In this document: positions 17,813 through 27,716 of the stretch, one piece after another
Numbering within the stretch: the stretch's first letter is position 1
Layout: each line of letters opens with the position of its first letter
Origin: Shewanella frigidimarina
Lineage (GTDB): Bacteria; Pseudomonadota; Gammaproteobacteria; Enterobacterales; Shewanellaceae
Assembly (NCBI RefSeq): GCF_003797125.1
Contig: NZ_RKKE01000003.1
Span: forward strand, 806,001 to 870,000
DNA: 64,000 nucleotides
Reading direction: 5' to 3'
Translations under genes and position numbers: made by a program
Notes under the pieces: model-generated
The model's input: the letters and a program-made list of their open reading frames with translations, nothing else
The model's database searches: none
What the model was told of the DNA's origin: nothing

Positions 17813-19720
17813 TTATAAGGATGAAGCGATTTCACTTTGAGCAAAACTTTGCTGCATGAATTTATCAATACTATTGTATAGCGCTTGTTGTGTAATGATG
17901 TAGTTAAATCCATGAACTTCATTTTCAAAAAACATAGACTCATACGACTTGCCTAATTTATCTAACACATATTTCAATCGAAAATAATGTTCCGAATCGA
18001 CTACGCGGTCCCTCCCGCCTTGAGCAATAAAAATTGGAATAGATAATTCATTCATTCTATACACCGGTGAATACTCAATTAAGGTATCCCAAGATTCATT
18101 TGGATCACCAAGAATATCGATCAAAACCCGCCGAGAATCATCTTTTTCAGAAATATTATGATCAGAAAACAGTAATGGTATGTCTGTCACACCGGCATAA
18201 GAGATGGCACATTTATATAAGTCTGGTCGTCTTATAGCACTGATTAATGCTGAGTACCCACCATAACTGATCCCAAACACACACACTTTTTGGCCGTCAA
18301 TATCATCTCGAGCAATGGCTTTGGTAACGGCAGACTCAATGTCGTCTTCTATTAGTCGGCCCCATTGACGCTTGCCACTATTAAGAAATTTTTTGCCAAA
18401 GCCTGATGATCCGCGATAATTTGGGGTTAATACTGCATAACCTTTTTGAACAAAATAATGTACATCAACTGAAAAGTGTCTCGTATCATTAACACCTAAC
18501 GGTCCACCATGAGGCATCACAAGTAAGGGGACGTCTTTAGCGGCAGAATTGCTTGGCATCGTTAAATAAGATTCAATTTCAACACCATCTGAAGAAGTCG
18601 ATTTAATCACTAAACTTTTGCCTAATGAGTATTGATTTAACCAAGGTCGCTCTTCACCTATAAGCTGGCTTTTACCTGTTTCGGCATCGAATAAATAATA
18701 AGCAGAAGGTGAATCGATCGATTGACTAATCGTCACTATTTTTTGGTAATCTTGATCAAAGTGAATAACATAATTGTCTTCTTTATCTCCTTTACCCTCT
18801 GATGCACCAGTGTATGTTGACAACTTATTGTCATAATTTTGCACTAACACTCCACCGAGCATATAGGTGTAACCTATGATGCTGCTGTCGTAAGGGTTTT
18901 GAATAATGCCGACAATATCACGCCCTGGCAGACTGTAAACTTCACCAGTAAAAGCCTTAGACTGAACATCATATCGAGATAAGCTTTGATAACCATTTTG
19001 CTGTTCGGATAACACTAATAATTCATTTTTAGCATCATCAAACCATACTGGTATAAATTTAGTTTGATCATCTTGCCGCCAAACTTGTTGCCACTTACGA
19101 CTGTCGGCTTTTTTAACATGAACCTCTGTTACGCCCCCTTTGCTAATAAAATTAACGTTAGGTTCACCAAAAGGATTAAGTAACCATGCACCTTCAGGAA
19201 ATGGCCCTATTGATATACTCTTTTTACTGCGAAACTGCGCTTCAAAAGCATCATCAGTTACATTAATAGTAAATAAATGTGCTTTGCCATTTTTATAGCG
19301 CTGGGCGATAAAGATATCGTCAACAGCGAGTAATGGATCAAATAAGTAAGTTTGTTTTAGTAAAGCAACCTGAGTGACGCTATTGGCTGTATCAACTTTG
19401 TAAATCAATAACTGGATACCAGAATGGCGATCAAATGTCGTGACACTAAAATACTCTTTACCCAACCAGCCAAAATCACTAATGGACCGTCTAGATTGCT
19501 GGGTAAAACTAATCACCTTGGTATCCCAACTAAAATCTGTGCCAGCAAGTATCACTGTATAATTGTTATCGACCAGTTTTTTATATAGTAAATGTTGCCC
19601 CTGCGGACTTAACTTCGGTGCAACGACATCTGGATTTCTGAAGAAGTCGTCTTCAAGGCTTGCTGCGACGGTCATCGAGAAAAGCGATAATGCAATGAGA
19701 ATACATTTAATCAGCTTCAT
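17813..19720 (-). CDS. S9 family (prolyl oligopeptidase type) peptidase
   Basis: A secreted serine peptidase of the dipeptidyl-/acylaminoacyl-peptidase group. The 635-residue product has a signal peptide (MKLIKCILIALSLFSMTVAA), a beta-propeller-like N-terminal half, and a C-terminal alpha/beta-hydrolase domain with Ser485 in GISYGG, Asp571 in GGRDRVVD and His603 in NEVHGF. The oxyanion region is PHGGP. Its ATG overlaps the stop of the upstream gene as ATGA, so the two are translationally coupled. Likely role: periplasmic breakdown of short peptides. Confidence 0.9.
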   Translation of the reverse strand: MKLIKCILIALSLFSMTVAASLEDDFFRNPDVVAPKLSPQGQHLLYKKLVDNNYTVILAGTDFSWDTKVISFTQQSRRSISDFGWLGKEYFSVTTFDRHSGIQLLIYKVDTANSVTQVALLKQTYLFDPLLAVDDIFIAQRYKNGKAHLFTINVTDDAFEAQFRSKKSISIGPFPEGAWLLNPFGEPNVNFISKGGVTEVHVKKADSRKWQQVWRQDDQTKFIPVWFDDAKNELLVLSEQQNGYQSLSRYDVQSKAFTGEVYSLPGRDIVGIIQNPYDSSIIGYTYMLGGVLVQNYDNKLSTYTGASEGKGDKEDNYVIHFDQDYQKIVTISQSIDSPSAYYLFDAETGKSQLIGEERPWLNQYSLGKSLVIKSTSSDGVEIESYLTMPSNSAAKDVPLLVMPHGGPLGVNDTRHFSVDVHYFVQKGYAVLTPNYRGSSGFGKKFLNSGKRQWGRLIEDDIESAVTKAIARDDIDGQKVCVFGISYGGYSALISAIRRPDLYKCAISYAGVTDIPLLFSDHNISEKDDSRRVLIDILGDPNESWDTLIEYSPVYRMNELSIPIFIAQGGRDRVVDSEHYFRLKYVLDKLGKSYESMFFENEVHGFNYIITQQALYNSIDKFMQQSFAQSEIASSL

Positions 19721-20274
19721 AATTGATTCCCTTCAATTGCTTTAGCATATTCAAAAAAGTGGTCTTTTTCTTTGCCTGTGTAGTTCAAATTATATTGAGC
19801 CAATACTTCAGGATAGCTAGATTCCATGTATTCCAACGCTTTGCTGGCTTTGTTATTAAAATAAAACCGAGCACCACCAATCAAGTAATTTAAGCTGCCA
19901 TTCATCTCGGTGTACATTGAAAGATGGCCTGCATAATTGATTTTCCCGGCCTCAACATTAATCACGTACTTCTGATCCGCTAAGTCAATATAAGTCTGTT
20001 TTCCTAGGTACACGCGATTCCAAGTGTAGCTGCCTGCATCTACCACTACGAGCCAGTAATTATAGTTTGACTTAAGTTTTTCAAACCTTAAGTCCGACAA
20101 CCATCCTTCAGTGTCTAACGTAATATGACTCGGTACGTAACCTTGCTCAATTTTCATCGCAACAAGAATATATCCCTCATCTTTACTCAGTTCGGTTAGG
20201 CAATAACCCAATGTTGAAACGCAACATAAAACCACGCAAAATGCGCTTTGCAGCAATCGTCGATATCCTTTCAC
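19717..20274 (-). CDS. Exported protein co-expressed with the S9 peptidase
   Basis: A 185-residue protein with a signal peptide (MKGYRRLLQSAFCVVLCCVSTLGYC). The mature part starts TELSKDEGYILVAMKIEQG and is rich in beta-type sequence (WLVVVDAGSYTWNRVYLG). This recalls small exported DUF2846-like proteins, but I cannot assign a family. The C-terminal 50 residues are helical (ALEYMESSYPEVLAQYN). The 4-bp overlap with the S9 peptidase ATG implies linked translation and probably a shared role. Confidence 0.65.
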   Translation of the reverse strand: MKGYRRLLQSAFCVVLCCVSTLGYCLTELSKDEGYILVAMKIEQGYVPSHITLDTEGWLSDLRFEKLKSNYNYWLVVVDAGSYTWNRVYLGKQTYIDLADQKYVINVEAGKINYAGHLSMYTEMNGSLNYLIGGARFYFNNKASKALEYMESSYPEVLAQYNLNYTGKEKDHFFEYAKAIEGNQL

Positions 20275-20521
20275 ACAACAACTCCTTGTTGACTTGTTAT
20301 TCTTATTAATGAAATGAGTAAACAGCTGATTTCACCATTACTTTCAACCTTTTTACCTCAAAAATATAACAAATAAACTGTTGAAATAAAATATAAATTC
20401 TGATTACTGGAGTAATTTGGTTGTCATCAAAAATTAAATATCACCTCTATTTGAAGTAAATTTATCTTTCATGAACAAATTTACGCTATCCTTATCCCAA
20501 ATGTTCAACTGCAGCCCTTAA

Positions 20522-20881
20522 ATGCCCACCAATATCATTACCATGTTCCCTGAGTCGTCCGATAAATCATCGACTCCCACATCGACTCCCGCATCGATAA
20601 GCGCTGTAGAGCAACCAGTGGCTGTGACCTGTTCAAATTGCCAAGCCTGTTGTTGCCGTTTAGAAGTAATGTTAATAACCGAAACTGGTGTGCCTAAAGT
20701 GTATATAGCCAAAGATAATTGGGGCGGAGAAGTGATGCGCCGACTTGATGATGGTTGGTGTGCAGCGCTAGACCGAGATACTATGATGTGTTCGATTTAC
20801 GAAGTTCGGCCGCTGATATGCCGTGAATTTGAAATGGCTGAATACGAATGTGTTTCTGAACGCGAAGCCTTTGGCATTTAA
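20522..20881 (+). CDS. YkgJ-type cysteine cluster protein
   Basis: A 119-residue protein with a disordered Ser/Thr/Pro N terminus, then CSNCQACCC near residue 38, WCAALD with CSIYEVRPLICREFEM, and a last Cys (YEC). The spacing C-x2-C-x2-CC ... C ... C-x-IY-x2-RP-x2-CR-x-F is the YkgJ family pattern, thought to bind an Fe-S cluster or zinc. There is no clear ribosome-binding site before this ATG; the in-frame ATG about 20 bp later is an alternative. Its function is unknown. Confidence 0.8.
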   Translation: MPTNIITMFPESSDKSSTPTSTPASISAVEQPVAVTCSNCQACCCRLEVMLITETGVPKVYIAKDNWGGEVMRRLDDGWCAALDRDTMMCSIYEVRPLICREFEMAEYECVSEREAFGI

Positions 20882-20894
20882 CTGCCTAAGAATA

Positions 20895-20957
20895 CGATGT
20901 TAAATGCAATGCTATTACATTTAACATCGACAAACGGCTTGATAATACCAAGCCGTT
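20895..20957. terminator. Two tandem hairpins between convergent genes
   Basis: CGATGTTAAATG (20895-20906) with CATTTAACATCG (20918-20929), and AACGGCTTG (20933-20941) with CAAGCCGTT (20949-20957). Both stems are perfect. Neither has a strong U-tract, so termination activity is probable but not certain. Confidence 0.55.
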
Positions 20958-20974
20958 CCAAGGACTATAATCGG

Positions 20975-21451
20975 TTAGTTTGATGGCTGAAAAAGTGCAT
21001 TAGGTAACTTCCAGCTAATGACTTTTTGTTGCCCCTGCCAATTTTCAATGGTTAACCAAGCCTTATGTTCTGCTGTTAATACTTCTGGTGCAATAGCATG
21101 AACTTCTTGTCCGTGCTGACTGCCGTGCAAGATACCTGCATCGCCCATTTGTAATGTTTCTAATGGTAGAGGCTCTGTGCCAATATTTAAATATGCTTGA
21201 CGGATCTTGTTTACCTGCCCCTTACTAAACAATAATAAAAAATCCTTAGTGTAGGTACCATCGTGAAGATATGGCGGATCAAGATCATACGGCATAGGTG
21301 TTATTTCAAAAGCGCCAACCGCTTTAGTTTCCCATGCATCAGGGAATTGCGGGAATAGAGACTGATATAGAAAATAACAAACTAGCACTAGCACTAAGCC
21401 ATTTATTTTATATTTGTAACGATTCCATATGGTGTTTTTAATGCGGGCCAT
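20975..21451 (-). CDS. Membrane-anchored partner of the PepSY protein
   Basis: A 158-residue protein with one N-terminal membrane anchor (about 14-32) and a periplasmic domain containing several His (LHDGTY, HGSQHGQEVHAI) that could touch metal. Its ATG overlaps the stop of the PepSY gene by one base (TAATG), so they form an operon. No named family was recognised. The context of PepSY protein, divergent TonB receptor and Fur boxes suggests a role in iron uptake or ferric-chelate reduction. Confidence 0.65.
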   Translation of the reverse strand: MARIKNTIWNRYKYKINGLVLVLVCYFLYQSLFPQFPDAWETKAVGAFEITPMPYDLDPPYLHDGTYTKDFLLLFSKGQVNKIRQAYLNIGTEPLPLETLQMGDAGILHGSQHGQEVHAIAPEVLTAEHKAWLTIENWQGQQKVISWKLPNALFQPSN

Positions 21452-22623
21452 TAGTTACCTTCCTGCTCGACAAGTTGTGGGTTGTGTATTGCCAACGGAG
21501 CATCTAGGTCGGTTCTGGCGGCTTTTACGGTTCGACTTCCCCACATTAAAAATCCTGTGATAGACATTCCCGTTAGAAAAATACCGAAGATAAACCAAAT
21601 CACTTTGGTCCACAAACCACCTATTGTGCCGTAATGCAGTGGATCAGCAATATGCGATAGGGTTTGTAAGGTTGTCATTGCCGCTGGCGATCTTTCACTT
21701 TCAATAGTGCCGCTCCAGGGATTCACTGTCACACCATAAGCATACTGATCATAGAAAATATGATCTCCCTGGCCATACACTTTATAAGTATCTCGATTGT
21801 GCTCTGGAAGCATAATGTAGGTACTTTTAAAACCCGGAAATTTTTGCTCGGCTACTTGCAGCGCATTAGATAACGTATACGGTCTAATGGGAGCATCATT
21901 TGCTGATGTAGGCACTTGGCTTGCTTCAATTAATGGCGCGTGTGGCTCCAAATCTATGTGGTTGTGCCACATAATAGCTTGTGTTAAATACCATAAACCC
22001 GTAATGCTCATAAGCATTAAAAACCACATTGACCACACTCCTGCCAATCGATGTAAATCTGCAAGCAATGTTTTTTTACCTTGATTTAAACGTAATTTTG
22101 GCTGGATAAATGAACGCCAGAACTTTTTATAAATCACCAGTCCAGAAACCAATGCACCCAACATCACAATTGCCATAAAACAGACAATGTAATAGCCGAC
22201 ACTGTAATTAACATGCCATGGAAACAGTAACCAACCGTGTAATGAGCGCATAAAATTAGTGAAGGTCATGCCAAGATTAATTGCTTGTATTTGGCCGGTG
22301 TATTGATTGACATAAGCAATGGCAAAAGGCGCATCGCTATCGTTAAAAATAACCGCATTAACCAGATAAGACTCAAAGCTCATCACTGTGGTGATGTTTG
22401 CTGTGGGGTGCGCTTGTTGCACAATTTCAACGAGTTCTGACATCGGTTTTTCTGCCAGATTTTGCGGGTTACTTGCCCTCGAGTCAGGATTTGTAAGCCA
22501 GGTTAATTCATGACTTACCACTGAAATTGTTCCTGTGAGGCACACGAAACAAAAAATTATCCATACGGGCAATGAAAACCAGCCATGAAGCTTAAACCAA
22601 AATTTATTACTAAGTTTTGCCAT
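21451..22623 (-). CDS. PepSY-associated transmembrane protein (PiuB-like)
   Basis: The start is at 22623, where the product begins MAKLSNKFWFKLHGWFSLP; the further open upstream stretch lacks family features. The roughly 390-residue protein has four membrane helices: the first at 15-37 with the typical LHGWFSLP...TGT-x-S-V-x-xHE, a central pair, and a C-terminal helix (FGIFLTGMSITGFLMWG). PepSY-like segments lie between them. Proteins of this type accompany siderophore receptors and may reduce or process ferric chelates. The Fur-type palindrome at 22713-22727 lies in its promoter region. Confidence 0.85.
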   Translation of the reverse strand: MAKLSNKFWFKLHGWFSLPVWIIFCFVCLTGTISVVSHELTWLTNPDSRASNPQNLAEKPMSELVEIVQQAHPTANITTVMSFESYLVNAVIFNDSDAPFAIAYVNQYTGQIQAINLGMTFTNFMRSLHGWLLFPWHVNYSVGYYIVCFMAIVMLGALVSGLVIYKKFWRSFIQPKLRLNQGKKTLLADLHRLAGVWSMWFLMLMSITGLWYLTQAIMWHNHIDLEPHAPLIEASQVPTSANDAPIRPYTLSNALQVAEQKFPGFKSTYIMLPEHNRDTYKVYGQGDHIFYDQYAYGVTVNPWSGTIESERSPAAMTTLQTLSHIADPLHYGTIGGLWTKVIWFIFGIFLTGMSITGFLMWGSRTVKAARTDLDAPLAIHNPQLVEQEGN

Positions 22624-22712
22624 CTGTTTTCCAAATTTGTCCGTTGTCTTTATAGAGATGAATATCCCGCATATGCTAATACGATTGATAACGAATCTCA
22701 ATAACTATTGAG

Positions 22713-22727
22713 TGATAATTATTATCA
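22713..22727. promoter_or_regulatory. Fur box, PepSY side
   Basis: TGATAAT, T, ATTATCA: a perfect 7-1-7 Fur inverted repeat, 90 bp upstream of the PepSY gene start. It implies iron-dependent repression. Confidence 0.85.
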
Positions 22728-22782
22728 ATTGTAAATTTTGTGCTAATCGTCCCATTTCTATTAATGTAACCGCCATCAACGG

Positions 22783-22805
22783 TTGCTAATGATAATCATT
22801 AGCAA
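22783..22805. promoter_or_regulatory. Fur box, receptor side
   Basis: TTGCTAATGAT, A, ATCATTAGCAA: a perfect 23-bp palindrome centred on 22794 that contains the 15-bp Fur core TAATGATAATCATTA. It lies 73 bp upstream of the TonB receptor ATG. Confidence 0.88.
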
Positions 22806-22877
22806 TAACATTAGTACCTGATAGTTATTATGTACCCTCATTAACATTATTTAGCGCTAAAAAAGATAAGGCAAAAC

Positions 22878-24980
22878 ATGAAACCTCAACACATCTTTGC
22901 ACTTTCATCATTAGTTTTGGCTATGGGCTTTCTAGTACAGCCCTTCGCCCTTGCAGCCGAACAACAAAATGCTGACAACAATGATCAAAATATCGAAAAA
23001 ATCCAAATCTTGGGTGTTCGTTATAAACGCGTTAGCCAAGGCGCGACCGGGCTAACCATGGAGATTGATGAAACTCCTCAGTCAATCAGTGTGGTGACCA
23101 ACGAACAGATAACTAATTTTGGGGCCAACAACCTTAATGACGTACTTCGTCTTGCGACGGGTATTAATGTTGAAGAATGGGAAACTAACCGCACACAATA
23201 TACTTCTCGCGGTTTTGAAATTAAAAGTACCCAAATTGATGGCGTCGGTTTACCTAATGACTGGGGTATCGTCACTGGTGCAATGGAAGCTTATGGTTAT
23301 GAAAAAATTGAAGTTATTCGTGGTGCTAACGGGCTACTTACCGGAATAGGTAATTCTGCTGGTACCATTAATTATGTCCGTAAACGCCCAACGAATGAAA
23401 ATGAAGGCGAAGTAGGCGTTTCCTACGGTTCGGATGACTTTAAGCGCGTACAAGCTGACTACTCTGCCCTGTTAACAGAAAGCGGTAGTTGGGCTGGTAG
23501 AGTTGTTGCGGTGGTAGAAGACAAAAGGTCATACCTAGATGGCCTAGAAAACGATCGTGGCTATATTTACGCTGTTGTTGATGGCCAATTAACAGACAAT
23601 TCAACGTTAACGTTAGGGTTTTCATACCAAGATGCCAACACAGACGGCAATACCTGGGGGGGATTAGTATTTAACTATACTGACGGCACCCAAGCTGAGT
23701 GGGATACCAGTGCGACCACAACACAAGAGTGGACCATGTGGGACACTAGCAACACAACCGCATTTGTTGAGTATACTTACATTCTGCCTAACGATTGGGA
23801 TCTCAAGGTTGCCTATAACCATCAAGGTTTAGAAGATGAAAGTAAGTTATTTTATGCTTCTGGAACCATTGATAAGGACACAGGCTTAGGATTAAATGGT
23901 TGGCCTGGTCGCTACGACACTGAATTTTCAGCCGATATTGTAGACATCACCACAATTGGTCATTACAGCTTATTTGGTCAAGATCATGAGCTCACCTTGG
24001 GATTAAGCGGTTCTCAAAGTAAAAAATACATGTACCAACACCCATTTGATTTTGCAGCGACTCCTGCATATGGCCCAACCCCAGCCTTCCCTTACGATCT
24101 CAATGCGATCCCTGAACCGGAATGGGGCGATAAAGTAGAGTACTCTGACATAGATGTAAGCTTACTTCGCGCTTATGGTTCAACTAAGTTCAATATCAAT
24201 GACAGCCTATTCGTGGTTGCTGGTTTTAATGCGATTAAATATACCCGCGAAGGTATTAATAGCGGCGTTGATATAGACAATGACGAGAGCGAGTTTAGCC
24301 CTTATGCAGGTGTGGTTTATAGCATCACAGAGGATATAAACACCTATTTCAGTTATTCAGATATTTACCAACCGCAAGAGCAGTATGATTACGATGGGTA
24401 TTTTTTAGACCCAACTAAAGGCGTAAATTACGAGCTTGGGCTTAAAACCCTATGGCTTGATAATGATTTAATGGCTACCTTTGCACTATTTAGCGCTGAG
24501 CAAAATAACCTCGCTAGCTACGCCGGCCTTAATGCCAACGGAAATTATTATTATAAAGGTGCCAATGTCGAATCGAAAGGGTTTGAAGTTGAAGTCACTG
24601 GATATATAACAGACAACCTCAATGCAGTATTAGCTTATACGCTGCTTGATGTAGAAGATGACAACGGCGCTGAAGCAAATGAGTGGGCAGCCCGCAACGT
24701 TGTTAACTTTTCAATGGATTATACCATTCCACAATTGCCAGAAGTAAGCGTTGGATTCGGCGGCAGATGGCAATCAGAAACCAAAAACGTTGATTCTAAT
24801 GTAGAGCAAGATGCCTATTTAGTGGTTAACGCTTTTGCCAGTTGGGATGTGTCTGAGGACCTCAATTTAAGAGCTAACATTAATAACCTCACCGATGAAA
24901 AATACATTAATAGCTTGGCGACCATAGGTTATTACGGCGCGCCTGTGAATGGTTCGGTGAACTTAACTTATCGCTTCTAG
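22878..24980 (+). CDS. TonB-dependent siderophore receptor
   Basis: An outer-membrane gated channel for a ferric siderophore, powered by TonB-ExbBD. The 700-residue product has a signal peptide ending ALAAEQ, a plug domain starting ETPQSISVVTNEQI and running through IEVIRGANGLLTGIGNSAGTINYVRKRP, and a 22-strand barrel ending in the aromatic terminus VNLTYRF. The plug signature is typical of the FpvA/FhuE-like siderophore group (TIGR01783 type). It is divergent from the PepSY operon with two Fur boxes between, so both sides should respond to low iron. The substrate cannot be read from sequence. Confidence 0.92.
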   Translation: MKPQHIFALSSLVLAMGFLVQPFALAAEQQNADNNDQNIEKIQILGVRYKRVSQGATGLTMEIDETPQSISVVTNEQITNFGANNLNDVLRLATGINVEEWETNRTQYTSRGFEIKSTQIDGVGLPNDWGIVTGAMEAYGYEKIEVIRGANGLLTGIGNSAGTINYVRKRPTNENEGEVGVSYGSDDFKRVQADYSALLTESGSWAGRVVAVVEDKRSYLDGLENDRGYIYAVVDGQLTDNSTLTLGFSYQDANTDGNTWGGLVFNYTDGTQAEWDTSATTTQEWTMWDTSNTTAFVEYTYILPNDWDLKVAYNHQGLEDESKLFYASGTIDKDTGLGLNGWPGRYDTEFSADIVDITTIGHYSLFGQDHELTLGLSGSQSKKYMYQHPFDFAATPAYGPTPAFPYDLNAIPEPEWGDKVEYSDIDVSLLRAYGSTKFNINDSLFVVAGFNAIKYTREGINSGVDIDNDESEFSPYAGVVYSITEDINTYFSYSDIYQPQEQYDYDGYFLDPTKGVNYELGLKTLWLDNDLMATFALFSAEQNNLASYAGLNANGNYYYKGANVESKGFEVEVTGYITDNLNAVLAYTLLDVEDDNGAEANEWAARNVVNFSMDYTIPQLPEVSVGFGGRWQSETKNVDSNVEQDAYLVVNAFASWDVSEDLNLRANINNLTDEKYINSLATIGYYGAPVNGSVNLTYRF

Positions 24981-25535
24981 GTGGCATGAAAATGCTAAAG
25001 CCAATGACTGAAATTTATGCCATTAGCTTAAGTATTCTTCTGTAATGCGTTTATTACCACACCGATATAATCAATGTGGTTGATCACGACAGCAGACATT
25101 ATATTGATTGATAAAAAACCTCTTTTTATGAAAATAAAAAGAGGTTTTCTTTTTCAACATAGACACAACATTATTTACCAGCCCTACACAAATGATGGCG
25201 TTGATCTTGTCGACAGCAAAACGATATCACCTTATTACTTACTCATCAGCCACACGTGTTGCCGCTTAAAAGACTATGACAACCGAAGCCTGTGAAGCCA
25301 AAACTGGCATAGCTAATAAACATAACTGGTTCGTGAGACAATGAAGGTGTGACAGCTGTTTATTATCTCCTTGTGGCTATTTAATCGACTTACCTTCTAA
25401 AATTGACCTAATTAGCTGAAATATTATTAACTCTTACTTGCACTGTATGGCTGTGGGTCTTTATCATAAGCATTACTTTTTTAGGGCTAATCTAATTCAA
25501 ATCTAGCCCATTTTTTTGGTCTTTCAGGAGCAACC
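24981..25535. other. 555-bp gap between the receptor and ddl
   Basis: Contains a strong hairpin terminator at 25114-25155. An open frame over this hairpin is not gene-like. The rest of the gap, including the ddl promoter area, shows nothing specific. Confidence 0.55.
25114..25155. terminator. Intrinsic terminator downstream of the TonB receptor
   Basis: AAAACCTCTTTTTAT pairs with ATAAAAAGAGGTTTT over a short loop and is followed by CTTTTTC. The stem is symmetric, so it could act on both strands. Confidence 0.8.
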
Positions 25536-26546
25536 ATGCCAAAGATTAATCTGCTGTTATTGTGCGGCGGTGGCGGTGCAGAACACGATATTTCGTTAAT
25601 GTCTGCACGTTTTTTTGAGTCATCACTGGCAAAGTCAGATAAATTTTCGGTACTTAAGTTAGTACTCGATAAACATGGCCATTACCACACTGAAGACGGT
25701 AAATTATGCGACCTGACTAATCGTCGTGAAATTCGTTTTGAAGATAACAGTACGCCAGCATGGTCAGTTGATTATGTGATCCCGTGTATTCATGGTTTCC
25801 CGGGTGAAACCGGCGATATTCAATCGTATTTTAACTTAATACAACTGCCCTACTTTGGTTGTGAATCTGAAGCCTCAAGTAATTGTTTTAACAAAATCAC
25901 CGCTAAAATGTGGTTTTCAGCTTTAGGCGTCCCAAACACGCCTTACATCTTTTTACATCAACTAGATGATGATGCAATCAAGCAAACTGAAACGGCATTT
26001 GATAATTGGGGATCTGTTTTCGTTAAAGCAGCATCACAAGGATCGTCTGTGGGATGCTATAAAGTCGATGTGAAAGCCAATATCGCTAACGTACTTAAGG
26101 ATGCATTCAGTTATGCACCTTACGTTGTGGTTGAGCAAACCATCCATGCGCGTGAATTAGAGGTCGCCGTATATCAATACCAGGGTGAAGTGGTAGCTAC
26201 CTTACCGGGTGAGATTATTTGCGACAGCAATACCTTTTATTCATTTGATGAAAAGTACGCTACAAATAGTAAGGCTCGCACCGACGTTGTTGCTGATAAC
26301 CTAAACCCAGAGATCAGTCAGCTGATCCGTGATTACGCGGTAAAAGCCTTTAAAGGGATGAAGTTACGTCACTTGTCGCGCATCGATTTCTTTTTAACTG
26401 CCGATAACCAAATTCTCTTGAATGAAATTAACACCTTCCCTGGGTTAACGCCTATTTCAATGTTCCCGAAAATGTTGCAAAACCATGGACATGATTTCAC
26501 TGAATATTTAATTGATGTGATTGGACAACAGGTTGATTTAACGTAA
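25536..26546 (+). CDS. ddl: D-alanine--D-alanine ligase
   Basis: An ATP-grasp enzyme making the D-Ala-D-Ala dipeptide for peptidoglycan in the cytoplasm. The 336-residue product starts with [18 protein letters not shown] (the GG-x-S-x-EH-x-S N-terminal motif), has the ATP-grasp loop [10 protein letters not shown], then [15 protein letters not shown], and the metal-binding C-terminal stretch [25 protein letters not shown] before the ATG supports the start. It is monocistronic, remote from the mur-fts cluster, and ends at a bidirectional terminator shared with nap. Confidence 0.93.
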   Translation: MPKINLLLLCGGGGAEHDISLMSARFFESSLAKSDKFSVLKLVLDKHGHYHTEDGKLCDLTNRREIRFEDNSTPAWSVDYVIPCIHGFPGETGDIQSYFNLIQLPYFGCESEASSNCFNKITAKMWFSALGVPNTPYIFLHQLDDDAIKQTETAFDNWGSVFVKAASQGSSVGCYKVDVKANIANVLKDAFSYAPYVVVEQTIHARELEVAVYQYQGEVVATLPGEIICDSNTFYSFDEKYATNSKARTDVVADNLNPEISQLIRDYAVKAFKGMKLRHLSRIDFFLTADNQILLNEINTFPGLTPISMFPKMLQNHGHDFTEYLIDVIGQQVDLT

Positions 26547-26573
26547 ACAATTTTAGTTCAAAATGCATAAAAC

Positions 26574-26601
26574 AAAAGGCCAGCAAATTTGCTGGCCTTT
26601 T
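26574..26601. terminator. Bidirectional terminator between ddl and nap
   Basis: A fully palindromic 28-bp sequence: AAAAGGCCAGCAAA followed by TTTGCTGGCCTTTT. It serves the convergent ddl (+) and napC (-). Confidence 0.9.
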
Positions 26602-26626
26602 CTATACACTTACAATGTTAAACAGT

Positions 26627-27226
26627 TTAGAACCCTTCTACGCCCGCCATATCAGGTAATTGGTGTGCAATACCTTTATGACAATCGATACAGGTTTTTT
26701 CGCCGCTAGCCAGTGACGTTGAATGCATTTGTGATGCACGCTTAGACTGGCGAGTGAAATCCATATAGTCGAAGTTATGACAGTTACGGCACTCTAAAGA
26801 ATCGTTAGCTTTGAGTCGGTTCCATTCGTTTTCAGCCAAATGGCGACGCTTTGCTTCAAACTTTTCACGAGTATTAATGGTGCCGAATATTTTGCCCCAC
26901 ACTTCTTTAGACGCTTGCATTTTACGGGCAATTTTGTCAGTCCAGTTGTGTGGCACATGGCAATCAGGACAGGTTGCACGCACACCACTTCGGTTAGTGA
27001 AGTGAATGGTGGTTTGCAGCTCCTGATAAACGTTGTTTTCCATTTCATGACAACCAATACAGAATTGCTCACGGTTAGTCAGTTCCAGCGCGGTGTTGAA
27101 TCCGCCCCAGAAAATAACCCCTGCGATGAATCCACCAATGGTTAAGAAGCCAAGGCTGTAATGGACACTCGGACGACACAGCACTTTCCACACTATTTTT
27201 AGTTGCTCAAACAATTTTGCAATCAT
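26627..27226 (-). CDS. napC: Tetrahaem cytochrome c, quinol dehydrogenase NapC
   Basis: A membrane-anchored NapC/NirT cytochrome that passes electrons from menaquinol to NapB/NapA. The 199-residue product has one N-terminal membrane helix (about 24-46) and four haem motifs: CIGCH (56-60), CPDCH, CRNCH and CIDCH. It is last in the minus-strand napEDABC operon, 8 bp after napB. Confidence 0.96.
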   Translation of the reverse strand: MIAKLFEQLKIVWKVLCRPSVHYSLGFLTIGGFIAGVIFWGGFNTALELTNREQFCIGCHEMENNVYQELQTTIHFTNRSGVRATCPDCHVPHNWTDKIARKMQASKEVWGKIFGTINTREKFEAKRRHLAENEWNRLKANDSLECRNCHNFDYMDFTRQSKRASQMHSTSLASGEKTCIDCHKGIAHQLPDMAGVEGF

Positions 27227-27234
27227 AGTGACTC

Positions 27235-27705
27235 CTAGTGCTTAACTGGGGCTTTCGCCTTCATTAAGTGATCAATATCGACAAAGTCATTTTCAACTAA
27301 TAACTTGGCATCTAACTGCGGTGCATGGCACTGAGTACAAAAATAACGACGTGGTGATAAATCAGCCAAGAAATTATTATCACGGTCCATATAGTGAGTC
27401 ACGCTCACCATTGGAGCCTGTGAGTGACCAGTACTGGTACGGGCATGACACTGGATACACTTGTTCACTTTAAGATCGATTTGATAACCATCAATCTTGT
27501 GCGGGATCACCGGTGGCTGCATTGGGTAATTACGTACCTGCTTAACATCGGTATTGATCACCGCTTGCATTGCAGGCGGTGTCGGTTCTACGTTAATTGG
27601 CGCTAAACGTAATGTGTCGATTTTGTCTTCAGGTACACTGGTAGCCATTACACTTACAGAGAAACCTAATAACGCGATAATCGATAATAATTTACCTGTT
27701 TTCAT
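27235..27705 (-). CDS. napB: Dihaem cytochrome c NapB
   Basis: The small electron-transfer subunit of periplasmic nitrate reductase. The 156-residue product has a signal peptide ([21 protein letters not shown]) and two haem motifs, CIQCH and CTQCH, with the conserved PP-x-IPH-x-IDGYQI region before the first. It lies between napA (11-bp gap) and napC. Confidence 0.96.
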   Translation of the reverse strand: MKTGKLLSIIALLGFSVSVMATSVPEDKIDTLRLAPINVEPTPPAMQAVINTDVKQVRNYPMQPPVIPHKIDGYQIDLKVNKCIQCHARTSTGHSQAPMVSVTHYMDRDNNFLADLSPRRYFCTQCHAPQLDAKLLVENDFVDIDHLMKAKAPVKH

Positions 27706-27716
27706 GGTCTGTCTCC

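Noticed and set aside
25074..25295. 73-codon plus-strand ORF after the TonB receptor
   Set aside because: It runs across a strong terminator hairpin, and the translation looks non-coding.
26794..27145. Overlapping ORFs on both strands within napC
   Set aside because: They are out of frame with four haem motifs and have no coding character.
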